Origin: an uncultured Oleiphilaceae bacterium
GTDB lineage: Bacteria; Pseudomonadota; Gammaproteobacteria; Pseudomonadales; Oleiphilaceae
Length of the DNA stretch: 64,000 bases
Reading direction: 5' to 3'
Assembly: GCA_913060665.1 (NCBI GenBank)
Contig: CAJXUY010000010.1
Coordinates: 1 to 64,000 of the forward strand
Position numbers and translations under genes: made by a program
Shown here: positions 19,206-29,322 of the stretch, in pieces
Numbering within the stretch: position 1 is the stretch's first letter
How the letters are laid out: each line of letters begins with the position of its first letter
The notes under the pieces: generated by a model
Told to the model about the DNA's origin: nothing
What the model saw: only the letters and a program-made list of their open reading frames with translations
The model's database searches: none

Positions 19206-20516
19206 TTAGGACTGTTGCCTTACCAGCTTTTGTAACGTTATATCTTTAAACTGACTTTCTAGCACATGATCAACCGAGCTCTGAAATTTAGATAAACCAA
19301 CATTCAGTTTTAACCTATCCACAAGCCCCTCTTCATCAGAGCGCACGGCTTTAAGAACAGATAACACCGAAATTTTATCCAGTGAAGTACCTGGTACAAG
19401 CGCATCACCACTCCCTCCTGCGACAATTAAAATTGATTGCCTTAATAGCTTATCGGAGACCTCTCTCGTCAACACGGGCGGCACAGGCAGCAGCTCTTCA
19501 AGCTGTAGTTGAGTGATAGGCTCCTCTGATTGATCATAACGACGCGACACTTCTTCCATAATAGCCAATGCTAGACGCTCAGATACTTCTGCAGAGACTT
19601 TTAGTTCGTAGCTACGTGATATACGGTTAAAGTTTTGATCATAGTAGGCAATACTTGACCCCAGTAGCAGTATCAACCAGCAAATGTAGAGCCATATTAA
19701 TAATACGATACCGACTGCAAACCCAGAATAGACCGCCTCATACTGAGCAGAACTCACTACAAATGATGCAAATAGAACCCCAGTCATCTGCCATGTAATG
19801 CCTCCTACAACGCCGCCTACCAACGCACTTTTAAAACGTACTTTTGTGTTAGGCATAAATAGATATACAAATGTAAATGCAGCTATAATAAGAACGAATG
19901 GCATCAATTTACTAGCACTTGCGATGAGGAAACCAAACGGTTCAATTTGCATCGCCTCATGTACAACAGATGAGTTCATAATGGTAGCAGTAACGCCAAT
20001 AGCCGACGCCATTAATAACGGCCCCACCATTATCACACTAAGATAATTGCTAAACCTTTGACCGATAGACCTTAACTGCGGCACCCGCCAAATATAGTTG
20101 AACGACCTCTCAATCTTCTGAACCAATGAGATAACCGTATAAATTAATAAAATTAACCCTAATGAACCAAGCACTCCTACTTTAATATTATCTACAAAGC
20201 TCAAAACGTTATCAGCGATGTCAACGCCCTGCGGCCCCATGGGCTCGAAGAAGCTATATAAAAGCGGTGTTAATTGGTTGTGTACTCCCATTGCTTTAAG
20301 AACTGAAAAACTCAACGCCAAGAGAGGGACGACCGATAACATCGTCGTATATACCAACCCCATCGCATGCAACGTTAAGTTACCGTTCAGCACGTCACGA
20401 ATAACGGCAAATAATACTCTTGCGACACGGTGAACCCACTGCATTACTCTACCCAACCCTTTTTGACTGGAGAATAACCACTGCTCTACCCGTTCAACCT
20501 TTGCACTCAAATCCAT
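19206..20516 (-). CDS. YihY/UPF0761 family inner membrane protein (formerly RNase BN/BrkB)
   Basis: The protein has about six membrane segments in its first 300 residues. YihY-family features include the early GLVYTTMLSVVPLLALSFSVL, a FNYIWRVPQ motif and GGVVGGITWQMTG. A soluble C-terminal part of about 130 residues follows, winged-helix-like (EEPITQLQLEELLPVPPVLT). The role of the family is unknown; an old link to RNase BN is incorrect. At 436 residues it is longer than E. coli YihY because of the C-terminal domain. The upstream neighbour is the hybrid kinase gene on the same strand. Confidence 0.87.
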   Translation of the reverse strand: MDLSAKVERVEQWLFSSQKGLGRVMQWVHRVARVLFAVIRDVLNGNLTLHAMGLVYTTMLSVVPLLALSFSVLKAMGVHNQLTPLLYSFFEPMGPQGVDIADNVLSFVDNIKVGVLGSLGLILLIYTVISLVQKIERSFNYIWRVPQLRSIGQRFSNYLSVIMVGPLLMASAIGVTATIMNSSVVHEAMQIEPFGFLIASASKLMPFVLIIAAFTFVYLFMPNTKVRFKSALVGGVVGGITWQMTGVLFASFVVSSAQYEAVYSGFAVGIVLLIWLYICWLILLLGSSIAYYDQNFNRISRSYELKVSAEVSERLALAIMEEVSRRYDQSEEPITQLQLEELLPVPPVLTREVSDKLLRQSILIVAGGSGDALVPGTSLDKISVLSVLKAVRSDEEGLVDRLKLNVGLSKFQSSVDHVLESQFKDITLQKLVRQQS

Positions 20517-20568
20517 TTACATTTCCAACTACTAATACAGCTACGACTTACTAATACTAGCAAAGTGA

Positions 20569-23394
20569 TCACTTAGCCTCTTCATTTCTTAGATATTCAT
20601 CAATAAACGCTAACACTTTACTTAAGTGATCAACAACCCAGGGAAACCATTCCAGAGCCTCTATTGGCTTATTGTCCTTTAACTTTTCTTCTAAGTCTGC
20701 AGACAACTCTCGCAACCTCTCAGCAGATATATTCGACGCACTTCCTTTAAGTGAGTGCGCTAAACGATACAAGGTTTCATCATCCGATGCCTCCAGAGCA
20801 TCCATAAACTCAGATTCAAAGTCACAGAAACTCTCTTTAAAACTCTGAAAAATACGAGGAATAATAGTTGGGTGTGACTTAAACCGAATTTCAAGGTCAT
20901 CCATCGATATGACCGCACCCGAAGAGACGGTAACTTCTCCACCATTTTCATGACTATTCACAACACTACTTTCTACATTTGCAACTAATGAATTTTCATT
21001 TGAACGAGCTTCGTTTACTTCACGATAGCTCTCATCTTCTTTACTAATACGCACCCAGTAAGAAAGCACTTTAAACAAAGTTTCACTATCAATCGGTTTA
21101 GTTAAAAAATCACTCATACCAATATCCAAACAACGTTTTTTCTCGTCTGTTGTGGCATTTGCAGTCAGCGCAATAACCGGCAAACTGTCACCATATTTCT
21201 CACGAATAGCTTTAGTGGCGCAGTAGCCATCCATTATGGGCATATGTATGTCCATTAAAACCGCATCATAGGTAATAAACTGATCTTCCAATCTATTCAA
21301 TGCCTGCTTGCCATTATCCGCTACTCGTACAACAACCCCCACAGACTCCAGCATTTCACGAGCAACTAACTGGTTCACCTGATTATCCTCTACTACCAAA
21401 ATCTTAGCGCCCTTGAGGCTAGTTTCAGCGGTAAAAAGCAGTGCTGCCTCCCCACTTTCGTCTCGCGGTAACAATACTGCATCTCTGAGAGAGCTAAACA
21501 CTCTGCGCTGCAATATAGGCTTGGTCAGAACAGCCGGAATTTTTATATCCTCATCTTCAGACTCAATTTTATCCCGCTGGCTGACTGAAAGTATCGGTAC
21601 CAGCTTGTACTCCGAAGGCTGCTTCAGCAGGGCTATTTTTTCGGCTACCTCCGAAAAGCTCACCCTAACATTACTAACATCAATGTAGATAACAACGGGA
21701 GCTTGGGCCTTTACCCCTGAATGATAACTTTCCTGCTCTTTACTAAGGGATGTTAGGAAACTAAGTACGGCATCTCCCGACTCAATGCGCTGAATATCTA
21801 TATTCATTTTACTAAGAATAGCAAACAGCTCGTCACAAGAACGGCTATCCCCAACAATCATTACGTTAGGCGTATTGCCTTCGAAGAGATCCAGCGGGTT
21901 TTCTATCTGCAGGCCATCTGGCATTATTGAATACTCGGCAGTAAATGCAAACTCACTGCCTCTGCCCAACTTACTTTTTACCTCAATCCCTCCTCCCATC
22001 AATTCAACCAGGCGTTTACAGATCGTCAAGCCTAACCCTGTCCCCCCAAATTCTCGGGTGGTCGAACCATCTGCTTGAGTAAACGAATCAAATAACGAAA
22101 GTAATGCGTCATCAGCAATACCGACACCGGTATCGGTAATGGTGCCTCTAATTACAATATGGTCAGCCGTTCGTCTCTCCAGTTCTATCGCAACAACAAC
22201 CTCGCCGCTTTCCGTAAACTTAATGGCATTACTAATCAAGTTAATCAAAACCTGACTAAGCCTCATCGCGTCCCCCTTCAGTCTATCCGGGATATCCTGA
22301 GAGACCCTAACCACCATTTCAATGCCTTTATTATCCGCAACAAATGATTCGACATCCGATACTTTTTCAATGGTTTCAGCCAATGAAAACTCGACATTCT
22401 CTAGTTCCAGTTTACCGGCTTCAATTTTAGAAAAGTCCAAAATATCATTAATGATCGCGAGTAGTATATCTGCAGAGTTCCTGATTCGATTCAGATATCC
22501 TCCCTGCTTTACGCTTAACCGAGTGCGACTAAGCATTTCAGACAAGCCTTGAATAGCATTCATCGGCGTTCTTATTTCGTGGCTCATATTAGCAAGAAAT
22601 TCGCTCTTGGCGCTGGCCGTTTGCTCAGCGATATCACGGGCTTCTTCAGCTTCCTTTTTTGCCTCTTCCAAGACGACATTTTTATCTTTTAGCGCTTGTT
22701 CGGCTTTATCCATGCCAACTAAGTTCTTGTTGTACTCTTCAATCAGCGTGCCCAATTCATCTTTGGACTTCCATTCTACCAACTCTCTATTACCCGTATT
22801 TTGGTATGACAAAACTGAATCATGGACCATTTTCAGTGGCTTAAGCACTGTTGCCTTCAATGCAACCGTAAAGCCAACCAGAAAAATAACAACGTAAAGA
22901 ACAAACAATATTAGCTCGCTGAGGAGTGATACGACTAACGAGTCACCTACCTGACTCAAATCGAGGTTAACCTCAAGCAGCCCCGTTTTGATCAACTCAC
23001 CATCATAATCATAGGTGACTTCTGCACTAACTGTTTCAATTGTCGATATCGTTTTACCCCCTTCAACCGAACACTCACCTACTTGATGTAGCTGTCGAAC
23101 CACATCACTGTAACTTTCATATTCTTCAAGCTTTGCACAGACAATGTAATTTGAGTCTCCCAATGTTTTGACCAGCGACACGACCGTTTCTTTATCAAAC
23201 TGCCAGACGGGGATCGACAGCTGAGTTGCCAGTAACTGGACTTCACTGCTCACGCTATCTAAATGCCGTGCGCGCAGTTCATCGGTTTTTAAATAAACAT
23301 AAACCACATTCGCAAACACTAAAAGCAACAACAGCGGGAGTGCTGCTGCTAACAAAAATTTTGCCAATAATGACGAATATAGTGGGGGATTCAT
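20569..23394 (-). CDS. Hybrid sensor histidine kinase with receiver and HPt domains
   Basis: The 941 residues run: TM1 (about 12-35), a periplasmic sensor of about 120 residues, TM2 (about 160-182), HAMP (183-235) and a coiled coil. HisKA follows with phospho-acceptor His272 in MSHEIRTPMNA, then the HATPase (GGTGLGLTICKRLVELMGG). A divergent receiver-like domain (about 505-640) precedes a full receiver (ILVVEDNQVNQLVAREML, VLMDIHMPIMDG, KP) and a C-terminal HPt (RLAHSLKGSASN). The layout is that of BarA/GacS-type tripartite kinases. The periplasmic part has two cysteines and no recognised ligand site. No response regulator is adjacent, so its partner is unknown. Confidence 0.93.
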   Translation of the reverse strand: MNPPLYSSLLAKFLLAAALPLLLLLVFANVVYVYLKTDELRARHLDSVSSEVQLLATQLSIPVWQFDKETVVSLVKTLGDSNYIVCAKLEEYESYSDVVRQLHQVGECSVEGGKTISTIETVSAEVTYDYDGELIKTGLLEVNLDLSQVGDSLVVSLLSELILFVLYVVIFLVGFTVALKATVLKPLKMVHDSVLSYQNTGNRELVEWKSKDELGTLIEEYNKNLVGMDKAEQALKDKNVVLEEAKKEAEEARDIAEQTASAKSEFLANMSHEIRTPMNAIQGLSEMLSRTRLSVKQGGYLNRIRNSADILLAIINDILDFSKIEAGKLELENVEFSLAETIEKVSDVESFVADNKGIEMVVRVSQDIPDRLKGDAMRLSQVLINLISNAIKFTESGEVVVAIELERRTADHIVIRGTITDTGVGIADDALLSLFDSFTQADGSTTREFGGTGLGLTICKRLVELMGGGIEVKSKLGRGSEFAFTAEYSIMPDGLQIENPLDLFEGNTPNVMIVGDSRSCDELFAILSKMNIDIQRIESGDAVLSFLTSLSKEQESYHSGVKAQAPVVIYIDVSNVRVSFSEVAEKIALLKQPSEYKLVPILSVSQRDKIESEDEDIKIPAVLTKPILQRRVFSSLRDAVLLPRDESGEAALLFTAETSLKGAKILVVEDNQVNQLVAREMLESVGVVVRVADNGKQALNRLEDQFITYDAVLMDIHMPIMDGYCATKAIREKYGDSLPVIALTANATTDEKKRCLDIGMSDFLTKPIDSETLFKVLSYWVRISKEDESYREVNEARSNENSLVANVESSVVNSHENGGEVTVSSGAVISMDDLEIRFKSHPTIIPRIFQSFKESFCDFESEFMDALEASDDETLYRLAHSLKGSASNISAERLRELSADLEEKLKDNKPIEALEWFPWVVDHLSKVLAFIDEYLRNEEAK

Positions 23395-23493
23395 CCAATA
23401 ATTACCTGTAGATAGCCGTCTCTATAGCATAGAAATCAAATGTTCTTTTTGCAAAGAATTACATTAAAAAACAAGCATTAAACGATCTTAGGG

Positions 23494-23925
23494 TTAGGCT
23501 GAGCCTGATTGGCCCTGAATAGTTGCCACAATATGCCTTCTGCCGCCATAGTTACGGTGCTCTCCCAAATATATTCCTTGCCATACGCCTAGTTTCAACA
23601 CACCACCCCCGATGGGTATCGCTAGGTCAGTTCCAACCGTAACCGATTTGATATGTGCAGGCATATCATCACTGCCTTCTAGGATATGTTGATAGTAAGG
23701 TGCTCTCTCAGGTACAAAATGGTTAAAGTGGGCCTCCATGTCACTTCTTACCGTGGGGTCGGCATTTTCACAAATGGCAATAGACGCAGACGTATGCTGA
23801 ATAAATAAATGCAAAAGACCGACAGATAGCGACTGTATCTCAGGTAGTTGAGCGAGAATTTCATCGGTTACTAAGTGAAACCCTCTGCTCTTTTGACTAA
23901 GCGATAACTCTTTTTGAATCCACAT
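23494..23925 (-). CDS. YjbQ/UPF0047 family protein
   Basis: The 143 residues match the single-domain UPF0047 fold: FHLVTDEI at the N terminus, LLHLFIQHTSASIAICENAD in the middle and GVWQGIYLGEHRNYGGRRHI at the C terminus, with the conserved His, Glu and Arg set. E. coli YjbQ has weak thiamine-phosphate synthase activity, but the physiological role is not settled. AAGGAG lies 6 nt before the ATG. It follows the dehydrogenase gene by 16 bp, so the two are probably one transcript. Confidence 0.93.
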   Translation of the reverse strand: MWIQKELSLSQKSRGFHLVTDEILAQLPEIQSLSVGLLHLFIQHTSASIAICENADPTVRSDMEAHFNHFVPERAPYYQHILEGSDDMPAHIKSVTVGTDLAIPIGGGVLKLGVWQGIYLGEHRNYGGRRHIVATIQGQSGSA

Positions 23926-23941
23926 ATTGACTCCTTACTAA

Positions 23942-24904
23942 TCAAACAACATAACGCGCTAACGAGTCATTCACAAACCGCTGAATATTGTCTGCTGTAA
24001 TGTTCACCAACCTTTGTCGTGCCTCTTTGCTCGCCCATGCGCAGTGAGGGGTCACAATCAGATTAGGGATATCACCTGCTAACAATGGGTTCCCTTCTAC
24101 AGGAGGCTCAACACTCAATACATCAGTAGCAGCCCCTGCAATCACCTGCTGCCTAAGCGCACAGGCCAGAGCCTTTTCATCAATTAACCCCCCTCGTGAC
24201 GTATTCACTATGATGGCATCAGGTTTCATTAATGCTAACTCCCGAGCGCCTATCAAGTCTTTAGTACCTTCACTAAGTAAACAATGTAAGGAGACCACAT
24301 CAGACGCACGCAGCAATTCATCAATCGGCACCCGGTCAAAACCGTCAACAGCATTCACTTTTGCTCCCTTGCGAGTACCCACCAGGATATTCATACCAAA
24401 TGCCTGTCCCATTTTTACAACGCCTTCTCCTAGCTCCCCATAACCAATAACCCCTAACGTCTTACCCTCCAGCTCCCGTATCGGATGATCCATTAAACAA
24501 AAAGTTTCACTTTTTGCCCATAATCCTGATTTTACATCAGCAACATAGTTAAGGAGGTTATTTGATAGTGCAAGAATTAACGAAAACGTGTGCTGCACCA
24601 CTGTTGCTCTGCCATAGCCAGTTACATTAACGACCCTTATACCCCGTTTTTTTGCCGCATCTAAATCAACATTATTGGTTCCCGTGGCTATTACGGCGAT
24701 TAATTTCAAGTCAGGTGCATGCTGCAACTCGGCCTCACCCAATAAAACCTTATTTACGATAACAACCTCATGCCCCTGAATACGCTCAGAGACTTGATGC
24801 GGTTGCGTTCCGGCGTAGTGCGTAATGACCTCTACATGAACCCCCAAACATTCGAGCGAAACATCATCCCCCAAGCTCGCTGCATCTAAAATAACTGCAT
24901 TCAC
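23942..24904 (-). CDS. D-2-hydroxyacid dehydrogenase (glycerate dehydrogenase-like)
   Basis: The 320 residues form a D-isomer specific 2-hydroxyacid dehydrogenase. The NAD-binding motif is TLGVIGYGELGEGVVKMG. The catalytic Arg lies in VNTSRGGLIDEKAL, a Glu in DVLSVEPP, and the catalytic His in LIVTPHCAWAS. It interconverts a 2-oxoacid and a D-2-hydroxyacid with NAD(P)H. The best guess is hydroxypyruvate or glyoxylate, from similarity to the HprA type; the substrate cannot be read from sequence. The start is GTG 24904, supported by AGAGGGG upstream. It precedes the yjbQ-like gene on the same strand. Confidence 0.9.
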   Translation of the reverse strand: MNAVILDAASLGDDVSLECLGVHVEVITHYAGTQPHQVSERIQGHEVVIVNKVLLGEAELQHAPDLKLIAVIATGTNNVDLDAAKKRGIRVVNVTGYGRATVVQHTFSLILALSNNLLNYVADVKSGLWAKSETFCLMDHPIRELEGKTLGVIGYGELGEGVVKMGQAFGMNILVGTRKGAKVNAVDGFDRVPIDELLRASDVVSLHCLLSEGTKDLIGARELALMKPDAIIVNTSRGGLIDEKALACALRQQVIAGAATDVLSVEPPVEGNPLLAGDIPNLIVTPHCAWASKEARQRLVNITADNIQRFVNDSLARYVV

Positions 24905-25161
24905 TTAACACCCCTCTTCTATTTAACTGGCTGGAGTTTCTACATAGAACCCAAACTAAACATTACCATTTCTGTCCAATATTAAAAATATCGACTAACC
25001 TTATAGCAGTAAGTGACCGTTCAGGTTTGAGTAAATACTCTCGTGCCAATGCTATACAAAACATCTTAATGTGATGAGTATTTGCGGTAAATAATTTATA
25101 TACAGCACAACCGTACTGAGGCAAGCATCGTGTAAATTTGGAACACATTCCAGGGGGCTAT

Positions 25162-27084
25162 ATGAGTATATTTAATCACTTCCAGTCGCGATATGAATCG
25201 ACGAAGCATGAAGAGTATACGCTCGAAGAGTACTTAAAAATCTGCAAGGATGACCCTTCTGCTTATGCCACTGCCGCAGAGCGTATCCTGTTAGCCATCG
25301 GTGAGCCTGAGTTCATCGACACATCTAAAGACCCCCGTCTCAGTCGAATTTTTTCCAATAAGATAATCAAACGCTACCAGGAGTTCGACGACTTTTTTGG
25401 TATGGAAGAGTGTGTCGAACAAATGGTCTCATTCTTCAAGCATGCCGCTCAAGGATTGGAAGAGAAGAAGCAGATTATTTACCTGCTGGGCCCTGTCGGG
25501 GGTGGTAAGTCCTCACTAGCCGAAAAACTAAAACAACTTATGCAAAAGGTGCCGTTCTACGCGATTAAAGGCTCCCCAGTGCAAGAGTCGCCCCTGGCAC
25601 TGTTTGATGCTGATGAAGATGGCGCGATTCTAGAAGACGAGTACGGTATCCCCCGCCGCTATCTCAGCTCGATTATGTCGCCTTGGGCAGTGAAACGTCT
25701 GCATGAATTTAATGGTGATATTAGCCAGTTCCGAGTCGTTAAGCTCTGGCCATCCATTTTAGACCAAGTTGCCATATCCAAAACCGAGCCAGGTGATGAA
25801 AACAATCAAGATATATCGTCATTAGTGGGTAAAGTGAATATTCGAATGCTAGAAGAGTACCCACAAGACGACCCGGATGCCTATAGTTTTAGTGGCGGCC
25901 TATGCCGCGCGAATCAAGGCTTAATGGAATTTGTGGAGATGTTTAAAGCCCCTATCAAGGTACTCCACCCACTGTTAACGGCTACTCAGGAAGGTAATTA
26001 CAATACCACAGAAGGTATGAGTTCAGTGCCATTTGAAGGCATCATTCTGGCACACTCCAATGAGTCGGAATGGCAGTCATTTCGCAACAACAAAAACAAC
26101 GAAGCATTTCTAGATCGCATCTATATCGTTAAAGTCCCTTACTGTTTGCGCGTCACTGAAGAGATTAAAATATACGACAAGCTACTCAAAAACAGCTCAT
26201 TATCAAATGCCCATTGCGCACCCGACACCTTGGCAATGCTGGGTCAGTTCTCGGTGCTTTCTAGGCTCAACGAACCCGAAAACTCCAGTGTGTTCTCAAA
26301 GATGAAGGTCTATGACGGTCAAAACATTAAAGACACAGACCCCAAGGCCAAGTCCATACAGGAGTACAAAGATTCTGCGGGCGTTAACGAAGGCATGGAA
26401 GGGTTATCAACCCGTTTTGCATTTAAAATACTGTCTAAAGTGTTTAATTTTGATACCACCGAAATAGCCGCCAACCCAGTCCACCTTTTATATGTACTCG
26501 AAAAACAGATCGAACAAGAGCAGTTTCCGTCCGAGGTCGCAGAGCGCTATCTACGCTATATCAAAGAATACCTCGCCCCTCACTACGTAGAATTCATCGG
26601 TAAAGAAATACAAACCGCTTACCTCGAATCGTATTCCGAGTATGGTCAAAACATCTTCGACCGCTATGTCACTTATGCAGATTTTTGGATACAAGATCAG
26701 GAATACCGAGACCCAGAAACCGGCGAAATTCTCAACCGTGCATCCATCAACGAAGAATTGGAAAAAATTGAAAAACCCGCAGGCATCAGCAACCCCAAAG
26801 ATTTCAGAAACGAAATTGTCAACTTTGTCCTTCGGGCAAGAGCCAACAATTCAGGCAACAATCCGTCATGGCTAAGTTATGAAAAACTAAGAACGGTTAT
26901 CGAGAAAAAAATGTTCTCCAATACTGAAGATCTACTACCGGTTATATCCTTCAATGCTAAAGCCTCTAACGAAGACAAAACCAAACATGAGGAATTTGTC
27001 GACAGGATGATAGACAGAGGCTACACAGAGAAGCAAGTGCGACTCTTGGCTGAGTGGTACCTCAGAGTGCGTAAGTCACAGTAA
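25162..27084 (+). CDS. PrkA family serine protein kinase (YeaG)
   Basis: The 640-residue protein has an N-terminal AAA domain with Walker A LLGPVGGGKSSLAEKL and a C-terminal PrkA kinase-like domain. The motif LEEYLKICKDDPSAYATAAER near the start is family specific. In enteric bacteria YeaG acts with YeaH in stationary-phase and nitrogen-stress adaptation. AGGGGG at 25152-25157 supports ATG 25162. A CTATACAAA at about 25049 resembles a sigma-S type -10 element, but this is weak evidence. yeaH follows after 21 bp. The third member of the set, spoVR, comes only after 2.4 kb of mobile debris. Confidence 0.95.
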   Translation: MSIFNHFQSRYESTKHEEYTLEEYLKICKDDPSAYATAAERILLAIGEPEFIDTSKDPRLSRIFSNKIIKRYQEFDDFFGMEECVEQMVSFFKHAAQGLEEKKQIIYLLGPVGGGKSSLAEKLKQLMQKVPFYAIKGSPVQESPLALFDADEDGAILEDEYGIPRRYLSSIMSPWAVKRLHEFNGDISQFRVVKLWPSILDQVAISKTEPGDENNQDISSLVGKVNIRMLEEYPQDDPDAYSFSGGLCRANQGLMEFVEMFKAPIKVLHPLLTATQEGNYNTTEGMSSVPFEGIILAHSNESEWQSFRNNKNNEAFLDRIYIVKVPYCLRVTEEIKIYDKLLKNSSLSNAHCAPDTLAMLGQFSVLSRLNEPENSSVFSKMKVYDGQNIKDTDPKAKSIQEYKDSAGVNEGMEGLSTRFAFKILSKVFNFDTTEIAANPVHLLYVLEKQIEQEQFPSEVAERYLRYIKEYLAPHYVEFIGKEIQTAYLESYSEYGQNIFDRYVTYADFWIQDQEYRDPETGEILNRASINEELEKIEKPAGISNPKDFRNEIVNFVLRARANNSGNNPSWLSYEKLRTVIEKKMFSNTEDLLPVISFNAKASNEDKTKHEEFVDRMIDRGYTEKQVRLLAEWYLRVRKSQ

Positions 27085-27105
27085 TACAACGCTTGGAGAG
27101 GGCCT

Positions 27106-28401
27106 ATGGGAATGACCCATGTTATAGACCGTCGTCTGAACGGTAAAAATAAAAGCGCAGTCAACCGCGAACGTTTTCTGAAACGCTATCGTCACCACAT
27201 TAAGAAAGCCGTTTCAGATGCCATTGATAAGCGCAGCATAACCGATATAGAACGAGGCGAAAGCGTTAGTATTCCTGCTAAAGATATTGCAGAACCTGTA
27301 TTCCGACATGGCCAAGGGGGCAAACGAGAAGCGATTCACCCAGGCAATAAAGAGTTTATCGCAGGCGATACCTTACCAAGGCCACCATCAGGCTCCAGCG
27401 GAGGAAGCGGGACCGGCGATGCCAGTGATTCTGGCGAAGGCATGGATGAGTTTGTTTTCAATATCTCTCAAGAAGAATTTCTGGACTTCATGTTTGAAGA
27501 CCTCGAACTTCCCAACCTGATCAAAAAACAGCTTAAAGACACCACCTCCTATAAATACGTGCGAGCAGGCTACTCAAGCAAAGGTGTGCCCGCCAAAATC
27601 AATATTGTTCGTTCACTAAGGGGCGCCTATGCTCGCCGTATCGCCCTGACCGGAAAGTCCCGTGAAGCCATACGAAAGCTAGAGGCGCAGTTAAAAGAAC
27701 TCGAAACCGCCCCGGATATCAAAGACCCAGCATTTAGTAATCAAGACCTCATTAAAAGCCTTAAAGAAGACATTCAGAAACTAAAAGACCGCGTCAAAAA
27801 GATCCCGTGGATCGATGAGTTTGACCTCAAGTTTAACCAGCACATTAAACAGCCAGTCCCGACCACTAGCGCCGTCATGTTTTGTTTGATGGACGTTTCA
27901 GGGTCAATGAGCCAAACCCATAAAGATATTGCCAAACGTTTTTTCATCTTGTTATATATGTTCTTAAGACGCAATTACCAAAAAATTGATGTAGTGTTTA
28001 TACGCCATCACACCAGCGCTAAAGAAGTGGATGAAGAAGAGTTCTTTTACTCCCGAGAAACCGGCGGCACGATTGTATCCAGCGCCCTAAAACTCATGAA
28101 CGAAGTAATGGAAAAACGCTACCCCGCTAGCAACTGGAATATCTACGCTGCACAAGCATCAGATGGCGACAACTGGAATGACGACTCTCCTATATGCGGA
28201 AAACTGCTCAATGAGAAAATACTGCCGATGGTGCAATATTATTCCTATATTGAAATAACCCCCCACGAACACCAAATGCTATGGCACGAATACGAAAAGC
28301 TCAGCGCCCAGTTTCAAGATAGCTTCGCCATGCAGCAAATTGTTGACGCAGGTGATATTTATCCGGTTTTTCGTGATTTGTTTCAGAGGAAGCAAGCGTA
28401 A
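27106..28401 (+). CDS. YeaH/YhbH family protein (DUF444)
   Basis: The 431-residue protein begins with [23 protein letters not shown], has a Gly/Ser-rich linker (about 95-115) and a DUF444 domain with a von Willebrand A-like core. That core carries [20 protein letters not shown], a MIDAS-type DxSxS metal site. Proteins of this family work with PrkA kinases; the molecular role is not known. GGAGAGG precedes the ATG, and the gene lies 21 bp after prkA, so they are co-transcribed. The last conserved partner, spoVR, has been pushed away by insertions. Confidence 0.95.
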   Translation: MGMTHVIDRRLNGKNKSAVNRERFLKRYRHHIKKAVSDAIDKRSITDIERGESVSIPAKDIAEPVFRHGQGGKREAIHPGNKEFIAGDTLPRPPSGSSGGSGTGDASDSGEGMDEFVFNISQEEFLDFMFEDLELPNLIKKQLKDTTSYKYVRAGYSSKGVPAKINIVRSLRGAYARRIALTGKSREAIRKLEAQLKELETAPDIKDPAFSNQDLIKSLKEDIQKLKDRVKKIPWIDEFDLKFNQHIKQPVPTTSAVMFCLMDVSGSMSQTHKDIAKRFFILLYMFLRRNYQKIDVVFIRHHTSAKEVDEEEFFYSRETGGTIVSSALKLMNEVMEKRYPASNWNIYAAQASDGDNWNDDSPICGKLLNEKILPMVQYYSYIEITPHEHQMLWHEYEKLSAQFQDSFAMQQIVDAGDIYPVFRDLFQRKQA

Positions 28402-28443
28402 TAGCACAGCTGTATTGTTATAAAGACTAACCTAGCAACATAA

Positions 28444-28463
28444 AAGGGGCCTCTCGACCCCTT
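28444..28463 (+). terminator. Possible terminator after yeaH
   Basis: AAGGGG and CCCCTT form a 6-bp stem around an 8-nt loop, 43 bp after the yeaH stop. There is no T-run after it. It may be a weak terminator or only a relic of the old operon. Confidence 0.35.
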
Positions 28464-28479
28464 CCCTAATTACACCACC

Positions 28480-28623
28480 TTAAACCGTCTGCCATGCTGC
28501 AGCAATTGATGTGTTGGCTTGCTCTCGTTGCTCGGCAGAGAGTGTTATCTCACCCCCTGTAGGTGCACCAAACGACGCCATGACTTCAACCAGCAAGTCA
28601 ATATCTGCAGGATCAATCTGCAT
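28480..28623 (-). pseudogene. C-terminal fragment of an unrecognised gene
   Basis: The minus strand encodes 47 residues (start MQIDPADIDLLVEV, end SIAAAWQTV) before a TAA. The amphipathic, protein-like composition and the abrupt join to the GGTGTCAGATCT repeat at its 5' side suggest a gene cut by an insertion. It could be the tail of the gene whose N-terminal fragment lies at 29347-29436, because both are on the same strand with the debris between them. The family is not recognised. Confidence 0.45.
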
Positions 28624-28637
28624 AAAAGGTGTCAGAT

Positions 28638-28729
28638 CTATTTTCCATAAACAACCTCCTTCTTTGGCCTACCTTGCCCTCTAGTTTCCACTCTTAATCC
28701 CACCCTTCTCTCTATCTCATCTACAAAAC
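28638..28729 (-). pseudogene. RAYT (REP-associated tyrosine transposase) C-terminal remnant, copy 1
   Basis: On the minus strand this piece reads FVDEIERRVGLRVE, then GQGRPKKEVVYGK and a stop. It repeats the C-terminal end of the next copy (28747-28950) with several substitutions. It is bounded on both sides by the GGTGTCAGATCT motif. The length of about 30 codons shows it is only a tail. Confidence 0.6.
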
Positions 28730-28746
28730 CAAAAAAGGTGTCAGAT

Positions 28747-28950
28747 CTATTTTCCATAAACAACCTCCTTCTTTGGCCTACCCTGTCCTCGTGATTCCAC
28801 TCTTAACCCCATTCTTTTCTCGATTTCATCTACAAAACAACTAGAATCTGTTAACTGGCATCTATCTAACGCCAATCTTATTTTGTCGTTATTTGACCCA
28901 ATTCCACTTGCTTCAACAAACTCTCTATACCGGCGTTGCCGTTGCTTCAA
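28747..28950 (-). pseudogene. RAYT C-terminal remnant, copy 2
   Basis: The minus strand encodes LLKQRQRRYREFVEA, IRLALDRCQL, FVDEIEKRMGLRVE and GQGRPKKE, the C-terminal signature of REP-associated tyrosine (Y1, IS200-like) transposases. The catalytic N-terminal half with the HUH motif is missing, so it is inactive. The open frame runs to an ATG at 29004, but the part above 28950 derives from the repeat and from other debris. The start of homology coincides with the GGTGTCAGATCT repeat at 28958. Confidence 0.7.
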
Positions 28951-28990
28951 CAAAAAAGGTGTCAGATCTGAATGGCACTTACTTAAGCCT

Positions 28991-29172
28991 CTAAGGGTGC
29001 CCATTTTCTCGCACTTCCGATCTTGCTAAATTTCGATGTTTCTTCAATAAAGGGTAAGGCTTTGCCCTACGTTTTAACGCTCTAGGCTCTATTCTGTCTG
29101 GCCGATTTCCCACTCGCTGCTGTGCCACTAATATAAAAAACATAGAGCATGTACCCTGATCAAGCAAAAAAC
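28991..29172 (-). pseudogene. IS4-type DDE transposase C-terminal remnant
   Basis: The minus strand encodes about 60 residues ending in a stop at 28991. They include VGNRPDRIEPRALKRR and AKPYPLLKKHRNLAR, the typical C-terminal tail of many IS4-family transposases. No DDE catalytic part remains. The upstream edge meets the GGTGTCAGATCT repeat at 29179, so the element was cut there. Confidence 0.65.
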
Positions 29173-29244
29173 AAAAAAGGTGTCAGATCTATTTTTCGTT
29201 TCATTCCCAGGCAGCCCTGTTTTACATCTTTAGATTTCATTTCC

Positions 29245-29322
29245 CTTTTCTCTATTTATTTTTAATCAAAAAGTCTCAGAACTATTCTCTGGTTTCAAAA
29301 AATAGATCTGACACCTTTTTCT
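29245..29322. repeat. 78-bp direct repeat, left copy
   Basis: This 78-bp sequence, which ends in AATAGATCTGACACC and a T-run, is identical to 30143-30220. The two copies flank the lipoprotein gene at 29448-30137. A second, 24-bp unit ending in the same motif is appended directly after this copy (to about 29346). Confidence 0.85.
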
